From positions 1-64,000 of the forward strand of contig REDA01000012.1 of the NCBI GenBank assembly GCA_007693745.1: 64,000 nucleotides of DNA. Reading direction: 5' to 3'. Position numbers and translations under genes: made by a program. A model generated the notes under the pieces. It ran no database searches, was not told the origin of the DNA, and saw nothing but the letters and a program-made list of their open reading frames with translations. This DNA comes from Balneolaceae bacterium (GTDB lineage Bacteria > Bacteroidota > Rhodothermia > Balneolales > Balneolaceae). Position 1 is the stretch's first letter. Each line of letters opens with the position of its first letter. Positions 25,520 through 36,400 of the stretch are shown here, piece by piece.

Positions 25520-27943
25520 TCACACGTTGAGTGAAAATCCGCCTGAATAATGGCGGTATTTTACCGGATGAAGCTGATGGGCCATCGCATAAAACGACTC
25601 CGCTTCCGCCATTTCCTGATTCTGTTTATAAATTTCAGCTGCATGTGAATAGAGTTCCGGACTGGAGGGATAGTGTGCAAGCAGATCATTCAGCAGAGGG
25701 ATGGCCCTGTCATACTCCTTCTCCGCGATCAGCATCCTCAGGTTGAACAGATCAAACTCTGGATCCTCCTCTTCCGCCATCCCTACATAGTGCCGGCATC
25801 TTGAAAAGATATTTTTCCTGTAGTAATAGAGTATAAACAACTTTAAGAGCGCAGGGTCCGGTTTCAGCCCTTCGATTCGCTCTTCAAGTGTCCGCAGAAG
25901 CTCCCGTTCATCGGCGATGAGAAGTGTAAGCATGATTGTAAACAACTCCTCTTCATTCCAGCTTCCCCTCAAAATCTCGGTTCTGACTTCACTGGTTAGA
26001 TAATCACGAACCCTGTTCAGCCAGTCAGAGTCTGGCTGGAGAGGGTTCAGCGGGGCACCAAGCCTGCGAAACCGTTCTGCATGATTGCCTTCCTGTGGTA
26101 TCACTGCAGTGCGCCCGGGAAACCATTTCATGCGGAAGCGGGCTCTGTTTTTCCAAAGCTCCTCCGGATCGAGATGCAGTGCCATCGCAACCGTTGAACC
26201 TCCTCCCCGGTGATCAGCATGCGCCTTTTTCTCCACAATAATTTTTCTGCCTGCTGTACGGATCTGCCTGCAGTAATCCTCCATCTCATAAAAACAAGGG
26301 CGGAATTCTTCATCAAATCTGAAAGAAATACCCCCCTCTACCATAAAACAGCAGCTATCAGCCGTTTCTACTTCCGAATCAGCTCCCTCAACCTGCTTTC
26401 CTGCAAGTTGCGGGGCGTATTCAGTGTTATTCAGAACCGGGACTGCCATCACCGCTTCTTCTGATTTCCTGAGCGCTTCAACCAGATGATCTATGCTCTC
26501 CGGTTTCAGATGCACATCATTATGCATAAACAGGATGTAGTCTCCTTTTGCAAGTTCGAAAGCCTGATTCCAGGCAGCCGGAACACCCTTGTTCACCTGA
26601 TTGACAATCACTTTTATGTTTAGAAACTTCTTCTGTGTGAGCTGCTCCAGATAGTCAAATGTATCATCCAGACTGGCATTGTCCACTACAATCAGTTCAA
26701 GTGTGTGCCGGCCTTTACTCCTGTCCAGATGGATCAGTGCCTCTTCGAGGAGTGATTTTCCATGTGCTGTGACAGGTATCACCACAGAGACCAAAGATTC
26801 AGCCATCTCCGGCTCCAAACCCTCAATTTCAACCGTTTCTGCTGCCTCATCCCCGTTGATACCCTCATGTGCGTCAGTTGTCTCATCTTCGAACTGCGGT
26901 TCCTCTACGGAGAGGTTTTGGGAAATCAATCCGGCAGAACCGCTCTGCGTTTCAACCGGAGAGTCTGCAGTCAGAGTCTCAGAATCGGAAACCTTTTCCT
27001 CTGTTGCATGAGCTTCTGATTTCGCTCTCTTAAAGAGCCGGTGTTTCAACTCTGCAGCTTCTACATGCCTTCGCATTTTCTCAAGTGATGCAATCTTGAT
27101 GCGTAAAGCCTCCGGATTCTCCGGATTCCGTTTCAGATACCTGTTTACCAGTTCCAGGGATTTATTCGCGTTGTTGTCTGTGAGTAACTGCCTCGCCTGA
27201 TAGAGAGTGAGGTCATCGGCTTCTCTTTTCTTCAGATACTGCTCTGCTGACTGAAACGCACTGATGAGCTGCTCCGTTATCGTTTTTTCTTCGGTCATGC
27301 GAAGCGCCGAAAAAATCAGTTCTTTCATATCACCGATCTGAGCAACCGGAGACTGATCTTCAGCAACCACGAAAAAAGGATCCGTAAGTACCCAGGAATG
27401 ATCCATGGCAATTCTCATAGCCAGTTCAGCTCCATGCAGACTCTCCATAAACGGATTGAAAAAGAGATACTCCTGCTGTATGATATTGCGATTCCAAAGC
27501 AGACAGCTGTCGTCGGGAAGATCTCCTTCTTCAGCCGCGGATATCCAATCCGGAAGCTGTTTCGGCAGATGATAATCCAGGGACCAGAAAGCTGCCGGAT
27601 CAGATTTAAAGCGCTGCATGGCTTCAAGCAGCAGCGATTCATTAAGCCTCTCCGCACGCAGAGGGGCCCAGATGTATGCACCTTCTGCATGCATCAGTCC
27701 TTCGTTGAGCGAACTCCCCCGGCCAAGAGGGCGGCTGTGTTCGTACAAAAAAACCCGTTCATTACTGCTTTTTTTAATCTCACTGTCAATAAATTTTGAG
27801 AGAACAGTGTCACTGCCGTCCTGGATAATGATCACCTCGAACCGCCCGTTTTCAAACCGGAGCAGATCACTCAGAAGAGAGTTGAAATGGATCGGATCGC
27901 CATGGTTCGTCAGAATAACAGAAAGTTGAACAGGTTGTTTCAT
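25520..27943 (-). CDS. Double GT2 glycosyltransferase with TPR segments
   Basis: 807 residues with an unusual layout: an N-terminal GT-A domain (1-235, QLSVILTNHGDP, no clear DXD), a helical TPR-like stretch (about 250-315), a low-complexity acidic linker (320-385), a second, more canonical GT2 domain (385-610: SVVIPVTAHGKS, VDNASLDDT, GDYILFMHNDVHL with the metal site) and C-terminal TPR repeats (about 690-800). It is probably a cytosolic sugar transferase for surface polysaccharide or protein glycosylation; the first domain may be non-catalytic. It is alone, flanked by a convergent decarboxylase gene and an upstream VOC gene (50 bases). Confidence 0.82.
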   Translation of the reverse strand: MKQPVQLSVILTNHGDPIHFNSLLSDLLRFENGRFEVIIIQDGSDTVLSKFIDSEIKKSSNERVFLYEHSRPLGRGSSLNEGLMHAEGAYIWAPLRAERLNESLLLEAMQRFKSDPAAFWSLDYHLPKQLPDWISAAEEGDLPDDSCLLWNRNIIQQEYLFFNPFMESLHGAELAMRIAMDHSWVLTDPFFVVAEDQSPVAQIGDMKELIFSALRMTEEKTITEQLISAFQSAEQYLKKREADDLTLYQARQLLTDNNANKSLELVNRYLKRNPENPEALRIKIASLEKMRRHVEAAELKHRLFKRAKSEAHATEEKVSDSETLTADSPVETQSGSAGLISQNLSVEEPQFEDETTDAHEGINGDEAAETVEIEGLEPEMAESLVSVVIPVTAHGKSLLEEALIHLDRSKGRHTLELIVVDNASLDDTFDYLEQLTQKKFLNIKVIVNQVNKGVPAAWNQAFELAKGDYILFMHNDVHLKPESIDHLVEALRKSEEAVMAVPVLNNTEYAPQLAGKQVEGADSEVETADSCCFMVEGGISFRFDEEFRPCFYEMEDYCRQIRTAGRKIIVEKKAHADHRGGGSTVAMALHLDPEELWKNRARFRMKWFPGRTAVIPQEGNHAERFRRLGAPLNPLQPDSDWLNRVRDYLTSEVRTEILRGSWNEEELFTIMLTLLIADERELLRTLEERIEGLKPDPALLKLFILYYYRKNIFSRCRHYVGMAEEEDPEFDLFNLRMLIAEKEYDRAIPLLNDLLAHYPSSPELYSHAAEIYKQNQEMAEAESFYAMAHQLHPVKYRHYSGGFSLNV

Positions 27944-27993
27944 ACAATAGCTAAAGGTTTCACTTAAAACAGGGACAGTTACATGGGTCCGGA

Positions 27994-28413
27994 TCAGACT
28001 GCAAATATCTGACTCTCATCCCGAAATGCCTTGAATTCAAGTGCATTTCCACTTGGATCTAAAAAAAACATGGTTGCCTGTTCTCCGGGTTTTCCTTCAA
28101 ACCGGATATAGGGCTCAATTACAAATACCTGCCCTGCCTCTTTCAACTTTCCGGCCAGCTTCTCAAACTCATCCCATGAAAGGATTACCCCGAAATGCCT
28201 GGCGGGTACTGCATGACCATCTACCTCATTGGAGGCTGATTTTCCCGCATCTTCCGGACTCAGGTGAGCGACCACCTGATGACCCCAAAAGTCGAAATCA
28301 ATCCATTTATCGGACATTCTGCCGGTCTTGCAACCCAGCAGATCGCGGTAAAATGTGAGTGTTTTTTCCAGATCACTGACCGGAAATGCAAGATGGAAAC
28401 GGGGAATACTCAT
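27994..28413 (-). CDS. VOC (glyoxalase/bleomycin-resistance) superfamily protein
   Basis: 139 residues, two beta-alpha-beta-beta-beta modules of a glyoxalase-like fold. The first starts [20 protein letters not shown] and the second [20 protein letters not shown]. Candidate metal ligands are His7, His68 (AVPARHFGV) and a C-terminal Glu (NALEFKAF), so a metal-dependent dioxygenase or lyase is possible. This version is often annotated as a dioxygenase-like VOC protein. Substrate unknown. Confidence 0.82.
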   Translation of the reverse strand: MSIPRFHLAFPVSDLEKTLTFYRDLLGCKTGRMSDKWIDFDFWGHQVVAHLSPEDAGKSASNEVDGHAVPARHFGVILSWDEFEKLAGKLKEAGQVFVIEPYIRFEGKPGEQATMFFLDPSGNALEFKAFRDESQIFAV

Positions 28414-28809
28414 AATTTGGAGATTTAATTGATTTTCCGGACTCCCTCACTCAATCCGCACCACTTTTGAGAAGAGGGAAATTTCCTGACACCACAGCGA
28501 GGAGAATAGCTCTTCTCTGTGTCACTTTGTATAAAATATCCTACAGCTTTGACCTTAATTTATTGTTTTACAAGAGGTGTTCTCAAGGCTCCTCTTCTGC
28601 TTCTGCAGTTCACCCTAAACTACGTAATTTTCTAAATTAGTGAGAGAAATTTCTGCGGATCCGGAATCAGGAGAACTAAATGCCGTACTCTTCCCCTGAA
28701 AGCCCTTAAAGCCAGGCCCTGCAATTCAAACCTGTGGCCTGATTTAATTAGCCATCGTATAGAAATCACCGTATTTTCAGATTTGAATTAAATAACTCAA
28801 TTTATTCCA
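28414..28809. other. Intergenic region upstream of gltX
   Basis: 396 bases between the divergent VOC and gltX genes. I see promoter-like AT-rich stretches near both ends and an imperfect inverted repeat around 28490-28535 (GACACCACAG...CTGTGTC), but no gene, tRNA or recognisable T-box. The region should hold both promoters. Confidence 0.4.
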
Positions 28810-30300
28810 ATGAAATCATCTGTCAGAGTACGATTTGCACCCTCTCCTACCGGATACCTTCATATCGGAGGGCTCCGTACAGCACTTTATAATTACCTTT
28901 TTGCAAGAAATCAGGGCGGGGTTTTTGTTCTTCGGATTGAGGATACGGATCAGAACCGCTATGTAGAAGGTGCGGAAGAGGATATCATCCGCTCACTGGA
29001 ATGGTGTGGTATTGAGATTGATGAAGGCCCGCAGAAACCCGGATCCTTTGGGCCGTACCGGCAGAGCGAGCGGGGTGAACTCTACAAAAAATACACGGCA
29101 GAACTTATTGAAAAAGGAGCTGCCTACTACGCGTTTGACACTACGGAAGAACTGGACGAGATGAGGGAACGGTTGCAGAAATCCGGGAATCCGTCACCTA
29201 AATATGATGCCATCACACGGCAATCGATGAAAAACAGCCTCACCCTTTCACAGGATGAAGTGACACGGAGACTCGAAGCAGGAGAGGAATATGTAGTTCG
29301 TCTGAAAGTCCCGCGAAGGGAAACCATCCGTTTTGAAGATCTCATCAGGGGCCATGTGGCTTTTGAATCGAAGGGGCTGGACGATCAGGTGCTCCTGAAG
29401 TCGGACGGGATGCCCACGTACCATCTCGCCAATGTAGTGGATGACCATCATATGCAAATCTCACATGTGATTCGGGGTGAAGAGTGGCTGAGCAGTACAC
29501 CAAAGCATGTGCTCCTCTACCAGGCTTTTGGATGGGATATCCCGCAGATGGCACACCTTCCGCTGATTATGTCGCCCAGCGGTGGAAAACTCTCCAAAAG
29601 AAAAGCCGAGTCGGAGGGAATTCCCATCAACACCAGAGACTACATGGAGAACCATTATGAGCCCAAAGCCCTGATCAATTTTCTGGCTTATCTTGGATGG
29701 AGTCCCGGAGACGACAGCGAAATTCATTCTCTGCAAAAACTTGCCACACTGTTCACTCTTGATCGAGTTAGCAAAGGCGGAGCGGTCTTCAATCATAAAA
29801 AACTTCTATGGTATAATGAACACTACCTGCGGGAGCAGAGTGACGCCCTGCTGGCTGACCGACTGAAGTCTATCACTAAGGACGACCATTTACACAAGCT
29901 GGATAAGGATTTTCTTGAAAACGCCATCGGCCTTGTAAAAGAAAGAATCAGTAAACTGGACGAGATCCTCTCTGTGGGAGGGTTCTTTTTCCGTGATCCG
30001 GATAACTATGACGAGCAGGCGCTTAAAAAATGGACGGATCAGAGTGCCGGACTGGTCACAATTTACATGGATGAAATCAGCGGGATTCATGAAAATGAAT
30101 TTAAAGCAGCCCGCCTGAAAACAGCCCTTGAACATACCGTCGAAGCAGAGGGCATTGGATTCGGCAAGTTGATGATGCCGGTTCGAATTGCCGTTACCGG
30201 ACTCGGATTCGGACCCGATCTGTTCTCTTCCATGGAGTTGCTTGGAAAAGAGACTGTACTCAGAAGAATGCGATATGCACTGGAAAAACTCGGTTCCTGA
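28810..30300 (+). CDS. gltX: Glutamyl-tRNA synthetase
   Basis: 496-residue class I aminoacyl-tRNA synthetase that charges tRNA-Glu (possibly also tRNA-Gln in organisms using the transamidation route). The HIGH motif is in RFAPSPTGYLHIGGLRTALY, the KMSKS-type motif is GGKLSKRKAE, and the Glu-binding DTD/EDTD segment reads LRIEDTDQNRYVEGAEED. Length is normal. Without seeing GatCAB or GlnRS it cannot be said whether it is discriminating. The ATG at 28810 immediately precedes the conserved start. Confidence 0.97.
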   Translation: MKSSVRVRFAPSPTGYLHIGGLRTALYNYLFARNQGGVFVLRIEDTDQNRYVEGAEEDIIRSLEWCGIEIDEGPQKPGSFGPYRQSERGELYKKYTAELIEKGAAYYAFDTTEELDEMRERLQKSGNPSPKYDAITRQSMKNSLTLSQDEVTRRLEAGEEYVVRLKVPRRETIRFEDLIRGHVAFESKGLDDQVLLKSDGMPTYHLANVVDDHHMQISHVIRGEEWLSSTPKHVLLYQAFGWDIPQMAHLPLIMSPSGGKLSKRKAESEGIPINTRDYMENHYEPKALINFLAYLGWSPGDDSEIHSLQKLATLFTLDRVSKGGAVFNHKKLLWYNEHYLREQSDALLADRLKSITKDDHLHKLDKDFLENAIGLVKERISKLDEILSVGGFFFRDPDNYDEQALKKWTDQSAGLVTIYMDEISGIHENEFKAARLKTALEHTVEAEGIGFGKLMMPVRIAVTGLGFGPDLFSSMELLGKETVLRRMRYALEKLGS

Positions 30301-30392
30301 GCGGCGCAATGTATTTTTTTTCCGAAATACCATCCAGGCCGGGTATTGACTCACTCATTCCGGATAACCATATTGGCTGAAAACCGAGGATT

Positions 30393-30878
30393 ATGAAAAA
30401 ATTCAGATATTTTTTTCTGTTCCTGGCCACTGTTGCCCTGCTGCCAGCCTGGGGTTGTGAATCCGGCCTGGAACCACCACCGCCTGAACCCGAGCCTGTG
30501 GGCGCTATTCAGGGTACGGTCACCTACAGCGGAAACTGGCCGCCGGGCAGCCAGCTTCGACAGCTTTTTTTTGTGCCTCTCGACTTTAAACCATCCACTC
30601 TTTTAGAGATTCTTACTGAATTCAATCAGGGAAATCTGAAAGCGAGCGAACCCCTCTCCCTGAATGTGGACTCCGATACTTTTTTCGTTGGTGACCTGGA
30701 TAACGGGACCTACGTTTACAATATCATCGCCAACCAGTTCGGGCCAAATCTTTTCACCGACTGGAGGCCTGTGGGTGTTTATGAGGAGAATGGAGGAATC
30801 ATTGAGATTCTGGGAGACACGGTTCAGATCTCAATCCATGTTGATTTCAGCAACTTTCCACCCTTCCCACCGGAATAA
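30393..30878 (+). CDS. Small surface lipoprotein preceding a TonB receptor
   Basis: 161 residues. The signal sequence ends in LPAWGC (Cys22), then a Pro/Glu-rich spacer (EPPPPEPEPVG) leads to a single compact beta domain starting GAIQGTVTYSGNWPPGS, reminiscent of a carboxypeptidase-regulatory-like or transthyretin fold. Its stop lies 4 bases before the ATG of the TonB-dependent receptor, so the two are almost certainly one operon and may form a receptor/lipoprotein pair for ligand capture. Ligand unknown; no family assignment beyond the fold impression. Confidence 0.7.
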   Translation: MKKFRYFFLFLATVALLPAWGCESGLEPPPPEPEPVGAIQGTVTYSGNWPPGSQLRQLFFVPLDFKPSTLLEILTEFNQGNLKASEPLSLNVDSDTFFVGDLDNGTYVYNIIANQFGPNLFTDWRPVGVYEENGGIIEILGDTVQISIHVDFSNFPPFPPE

Positions 30879-30882
30879 TGCC

Positions 30883-33165
30883 ATGAAAAAACTTCACTTT
30901 TTTACGCTGTTGTTTCTGCTTTTCTGTCCGGCAATAACGAAGGGATTTTCCGTTTTCCCTCAAAGCGGTAACGCCGCCATTGAAGGCGTTGTGAGGGATG
31001 CTGCCGGAGAACCGCTGCCCGGTGTACACATTTTTATCTCCGAAGCCGGCAGGGGAGCTGTAACCGGAAGAGAAGGAACATTTCGTATAGCCGATCTGCC
31101 AGCCTCGAATTACAGAATTCGAATTTCGATGGTGGGCTTTGAAACCCTTCATCAGGAAATATCACTGCAGGAGGGAGAAACCAAAAGGGTCGGATTTACG
31201 CTGAGTCCTATTACACTTCAATCCGGCGAACTGGTCGTTACCGCTTCCAGAAGAAGCCAGCTGATCGGAAAAGTATCCGTCAGTATGAGCACCGTAACTC
31301 CGGAGGAGATTCGTTCGCGAAATGCAGTGAGCCTGAATCAGGCTCTGGAACATGTTCCCGGAGTTCAGATTCTCGGGAACTCCGTGAATATTCGCGGCTC
31401 TTCCGGTTTCACCTACGGTGTGGGCAGCCGTGTGCTTCTGCTTGTGGATGGTGTGCCGCTTATGGGACCCGATCAGGGCGGAATGGACTTTGACGGATTG
31501 CCGTTAACCCAAACCCGCCAGATCGAAGTTTTGAAAAGCCCTGGCTCCGCTCTTTACGGGGGCGGAGCACTTGGAGGTGTGGTAAATCTGATCACAAACG
31601 ATTATGCAGAGATTCCGGAGACAACCCTGCGCCTGATTGGCGGTCTCTATCAACCGGTTCGATTTGGAGAATGGAAGCAGAATTGGGACGGGGCTTCCGA
31701 TTACAGGCCTTTCAGCGGACTCCTGTTCGGCCGCTCTCAAAAAGTTACTCAACGGTTTGGATACTGGTTCAGCGGCAGGCTTCAGCACAATGAGGGATAC
31801 CTTCAGGATAACCGGACACGCGGAGCAGAATTCTACAGTAAATTTGGATGGGAATTTAGTAACAGCAGTGAATTCTCATTATACAGCAGTGTCAGAAGAA
31901 ACCGTAATCAGCAGTTTCTCTACTGGAACGGGCTGGCTGATGTGTTGCGTCCGGGTCAGATACAGACGGGTGGCAACGAATCGGCTTCGGGTTCAAACGA
32001 AGGTCTCTCCGACCGAATTACACTTCTGCCGGTCTATACTCATCAGATAAATGACGCAATCCGGCTCACTGCCAGGGGACGTCTTTTTGGAGTCGCCTTT
32101 CGCCCCATCGACAGCGAAGGCAACGTCAGGCCGTCCGACAAACATAATGTGGGGGTTCGTTACGGAGGGGAGCTGCAGGCAGATATTTATGCTACAGAAC
32201 AGCTCTTTGTTACAGCCGGCGCTACCTTTGATGAAAATTACATCCGCGCTGATGTCTACATAGGAACCGACTCCCTGACTGTCAGAAATCAGCCGGAGGG
32301 CTCCCTTTTCCTGCAGGCCGAAATGGAGTGGACCCGAAGGCTTACCACTACCGGCGGGATCCGGTATGATGCCTACCAGGTTCACACACTCAGCACTGCC
32401 AGCCAGATCAGCCCGAAATTCAGCTCTTCCCTGCTGCTCACCGAGCAGCTGATAGCCAGAGCCTCTTTTGGGAAAGGATTCCGGGTACCGAGTGTTGCAG
32501 AGCGCTTCTTCAGCAACAGTGATTTTTTTCCTCTTGAATCCAATCTGGGCCTGAAACCCGAAACCAGTACCGGCTATGAGGCCGGCCTCACCTGGCTTTA
32601 CCTGCTGGCAAACCGGTTCAGCCTCAAGGCAGAGATTACCGGGTTCTGGAATGAATATAAAAATCTGGTTGAACCCACTTTTTTTCAGGAATCCGGTTCG
32701 TTTCGTTTCATCAATCTGACCAGCGCCAGGATCCGGGGTGCTGAAATGGCTCTCTCCCTCTCCTCGGTTGACCAGAGACACCATCTTAACGGAGCCTATA
32801 CACATCTGGACGCCTTCGACAAGATGCTGAATCGTCCCCTTGCTTACAGATCTTCCCATCTTGTTCAGTTGTCAGGCAGAACCGGTGTCACTCCTAAACT
32901 GGAATTGGGAGCAGATTTCAGGTGGTCTTCTGCCCCCGAACAGGTGGATACGGATTTCTCCCTTTTTGTGCCGGATGCGGAGCTCTTTCCGGCCATTTAT
33001 GTAACCGACCTGCGTGTGAGATATCAGATCACGTCAGGCAACAATGCAGTGAACCTTAACGCTTCACTTCTCATACGTAACCTTTTTGATTACTACTATG
33101 TGGAGCGTCCCGCAATTTTCGCCCCGCCACGCAATGCCCAGATTGTGTTCGAAGCCAGGTTCTGA
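30883..33165 (+). CDS. TonB-dependent outer-membrane receptor
   Basis: 760 residues from the ATG at 30883, which gives a signal peptide (MKKLHFFTLLFLLFCPAI); the open frame upstream runs through the lipoprotein gene and is not used. Order: signal, carboxypeptidase-regulatory-like domain (AAIEGVVRDAAGEPLPGVHI), plug (EEIRSRNAVSLNQALEHVPG, LVDGVPLMGPDQGG), then a beta-barrel ending in the insertion signal IVFEARF. It imports a ligand with TonB-ExbBD energy; siderophore, cobalamin or metal are all possible. There are no adjacent SusD or siderophore genes. A dispersed repeat follows 36 bases after the stop. Confidence 0.93.
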   Translation: MKKLHFFTLLFLLFCPAITKGFSVFPQSGNAAIEGVVRDAAGEPLPGVHIFISEAGRGAVTGREGTFRIADLPASNYRIRISMVGFETLHQEISLQEGETKRVGFTLSPITLQSGELVVTASRRSQLIGKVSVSMSTVTPEEIRSRNAVSLNQALEHVPGVQILGNSVNIRGSSGFTYGVGSRVLLLVDGVPLMGPDQGGMDFDGLPLTQTRQIEVLKSPGSALYGGGALGGVVNLITNDYAEIPETTLRLIGGLYQPVRFGEWKQNWDGASDYRPFSGLLFGRSQKVTQRFGYWFSGRLQHNEGYLQDNRTRGAEFYSKFGWEFSNSSEFSLYSSVRRNRNQQFLYWNGLADVLRPGQIQTGGNESASGSNEGLSDRITLLPVYTHQINDAIRLTARGRLFGVAFRPIDSEGNVRPSDKHNVGVRYGGELQADIYATEQLFVTAGATFDENYIRADVYIGTDSLTVRNQPEGSLFLQAEMEWTRRLTTTGGIRYDAYQVHTLSTASQISPKFSSSLLLTEQLIARASFGKGFRVPSVAERFFSNSDFFPLESNLGLKPETSTGYEAGLTWLYLLANRFSLKAEITGFWNEYKNLVEPTFFQESGSFRFINLTSARIRGAEMALSLSSVDQRHHLNGAYTHLDAFDKMLNRPLAYRSSHLVQLSGRTGVTPKLELGADFRWSSAPEQVDTDFSLFVPDAELFPAIYVTDLRVRYQITSGNNAVNLNASLLIRNLFDYYYVERPAIFAPPRNAQIVFEARF

Positions 33166-33200
33166 TTTCACCTGTACAGTGCCTTCAGGAATCGTTGTTT

Positions 33201-33341
33201 GGGGGGCTTTGAAAAACTGTTCTTTTGCCAACTATCTTCGTTGCCGTAACTTTAAAATTCTCACGGCTGGCAAAGAAACTGATGATTAAAATGGTTTCCG
33301 CCTTGATTTTGCGCAAAACTCCCGTTTTTTCAAAGGCCCCC
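33201..33341 (-). repeat. Dispersed intergenic repeat, copy 2 (best terminal inverted repeats)
   Basis: 141 bases between the TonB receptor and the AsmA-like gene. The ends GGGGGGCTTTGAAAAAC and GTTTTTTCAAAGGCCCCC form near-perfect terminal inverted repeats of about 16 bases. On the minus strand the inner blocks read AAATCAAGGCGGAAACCAT and GAGAATTTTAAAGTTACGGC, then GGCAAAAGAACAGTTTTTC. No open frame of note spans it and I see no target duplication. Confidence 0.75.
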
Positions 33342-33489
33342 TGTTTAGTGTACTTCTGTTTACTGAAGAGTGAACTGCATCCGAAAATCAGATTCAGGCC
33401 CGGCAGCCGTTAATGAAATGAACACCGAACAGAAGGGTTAGGCTGCTTTTTGAAGTTATAACCACACCCCCCATACCCCACAGGCTCAA

Positions 33490-36400
33490 ATGTCTATGAA
33501 TGATACCCCTGAAAACCAAAAAAAACATTCACGTCCCCTGAGGATCGTACTGATCATTGCCGGATCACTGCTGCTCTTTTTCACGGTGATGATAGCAGGT
33601 ATCAACTTCTGGCTCACAGATGAGCGCCTTCGTTCCATGATAGCAGAGCCTCTCAGGGAAACTGCGGGGCAGGAGGCTGACATTCAATCTCTTTCGGTCA
33701 CGTTTTTCCGAACCTTCCCCCGGTTTGGAATTGAACTTAAAGGAGTAAGGATTCCCGACAGCTCCGGTGAAGAGATGATTCTTGCAGACGATCTGCTCGT
33801 TTCTCTTGACCTGATTCCATTACTGCGTAACGAAATCTCTGTTTCCAGACTACAGATGACCGGAGTCTTTATTCACTATCGGATCTTGCCGGATGAACGA
33901 TCCAATTTCGATTTCCTGCTCAGCAGGGAACCCGAATCCGTGGGTACCGGAGCTGGCTACACATTCTCTGTTCCTGAGATCATCATCAGAGAGACCTCAC
34001 TTTATTATACTGATGAGAACACCCGTACTGAACTGCGTTTAAACGGCCTGGAAGCCGACATGGCTTTTTTCTACGGAGAACACATTCAGACAGATATGGC
34101 TCTCTTCCTTGAGTCACTCTCCTTTGCCAGAGATGGAACACAGTGGATCACAAACCTTTCACTCTCTCTGAATCAGAGCTCCGTGATCCGCTCCGAAGAG
34201 GAACTTTTCCAGATTCTGGATGCTGAACTTTCTATTCGCGGACTTGCTCTGGATCTGTCCGGTTCGGTTTCGGAATGGAGCAGCGGACAACCGTTGCTGG
34301 ATCTTGCATTCAACTCATCCTCTGAAAATTTTGGGGAACTGCTCAGGCTCGTTCCTCCCCATTTCATGGAGAATGTGAGCACGATTCGCACTGACGGGAG
34401 CCTCGTTCTTGAGGGAGAGATTTCGGGCAGGGTAACAGATGACTCACTGCCAGATATCGGATTCAGGCTCAACGTGTCTGACGGATTCCTTCAGTATCCG
34501 GATCTTCCGCAGGGTGTTGAGGAGATCTCATTCAATTTTTCCTTTACAAATGATCTTGCCTTTTTGTCCCATTTTCAGGCAGTTACAGCAGACAACCGGA
34601 TCCGGGCTTCCGGTCAGATCGAAAACCCGCTTTCCGATTCTGCTCCCCTTCATCTCGATCTGAATGCAGATATAGATCTGGGAACTGCAGCTCTGTTCTA
34701 CCCGCTTTCCAATCACAGGATTGATGAACTTGGGGGACAGCTCTCACTTTCCGGTGAACTCAGCGGTAATCTCCACGACCCCGACAGTTTTACACTGAGC
34801 GGACTGCTGAAACTTGAAGATGGAATGTTGAAATTTGAAGATGTACCCGGTCGGATTGAAGATTTTTTCTTCCATGCTGAGGCAAGTGAGGAACGTCTGT
34901 TTATTCATGAGTCCGGATTCAGATCTGGACAGAACCTGTTCACACTTTCCGGACTGATCAGTAATCCGATGAGTGAACAGAGCCGGGAGCTTGATCTGAA
35001 GAGTTCACTCCGGTTTGATCTTGAAAGCCTGCGGACTTTCTACCCGATAGATGAAGATACACTTCAGATGAGAGGACTTTTGAAAAGTGAGATTCATCTT
35101 CGGGGCAATCCTCAGAGAGATGATCCGGAGAGGTTGCTGCAGCAGAGCCGGATTACAGTTGAGGGTGGATATCTTTTCCATATCAGATTGAACCAACCGA
35201 TAGAGGAACTTGTATTTCGTGCGGAAGGAGATGGCCGGAGGCTGGCCATTTCTGAAGCCGGCTTCAGGTCGGGCAGTAACCGCCTCTCATTTCACGGAAC
35301 TCTCCTCGAATATCTGGGGGATAATCCCTACGCAGACCTTACGTTCGATGGGTTGGCTTCACTTTCATCCATTGCTGAAATTTACTCCTTTGAACCCTGG
35401 ATCCAACAGCTTGAAGGCGATGCCGAAATGACGATCCGGAGCCGTGGGCGCATTCAGGAAATCAGTACGCTTGAACTGGACGGCTCGCTGACTGTAAACA
35501 GCGTTTCAGCTTCCGGCGACTCCCTCTTTCTTCCGGTGACCGGTCTTTCAGGGGAGCTCACAGTTACCCCTGAGCAGATGACCCTTCAGGATTTTCGGAT
35601 GTTTTACGGTTCCTCTGATATTCAGCTTGAGGGTAGTGTGAGTGATTACATGCTTTTCTTTCGGGAGTCTAATGTTAATGCTTTTAATGATATTTATGAC
35701 ACTAATGTTTATCCTGCCATTAATGGTATTTTTAAATCAAATCATCTGAATTTTGATGAATTGATTGACTGGGATGCAGAGAAAAGCGACGATCCCTATC
35801 CTGTTCACCTTCCCAATCTCACTGCCAATACCGACATAGAAATCACAGGAATTACTCTTTTCGGCCTTGAGATCAGGGATCTTCACGGAACCGGAACACT
35901 CTCCCGGGAAAAACTGGCGCTAAATCGGGCCTCTGCGCGACTCTTTGACGGCAAGGCGACAGGCAGTATGACCTGGAATACTACGCTTCCCCTGGCGACT
36001 TCTGTTGCGTTTGAGGGCGCCCTTGAAGGAGTGACAGCTGAAAATTTCTTACGCGACACCGGATTTCTCGGAAAAAACAGTACACTGTACCGATACATCT
36101 CAGGCGAACTGAATACACGGTTTCAATACCAATCGAAACTGACCCCATCGCTCGACCCGGATATTTCCTCGACAAAAGCATCGGGGTCTTTCGGCATGAC
36201 CGGGGTGAGAATGAGGGATCATCCCATACAGCGGGAGTTGTCCCGCTTTTTGAACAGTACTGAATTCCAAACCCTGACACTCGATGAGTGGGAGGCTGTC
36301 TATTCCATCGAGGAAAGTGTGATGACCCTGACCGGAATGAGTATTACAAGCGGTAACCTGGGGATGCAACTGGACGGTTCCGTCCATCTGATTTCCGGTG

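Noticed and set aside
31993-32859. 288-codon minus-strand frame inside the TonB receptor
   Set aside because: Shadow of the receptor's coding frame; low-complexity translation without motifs.
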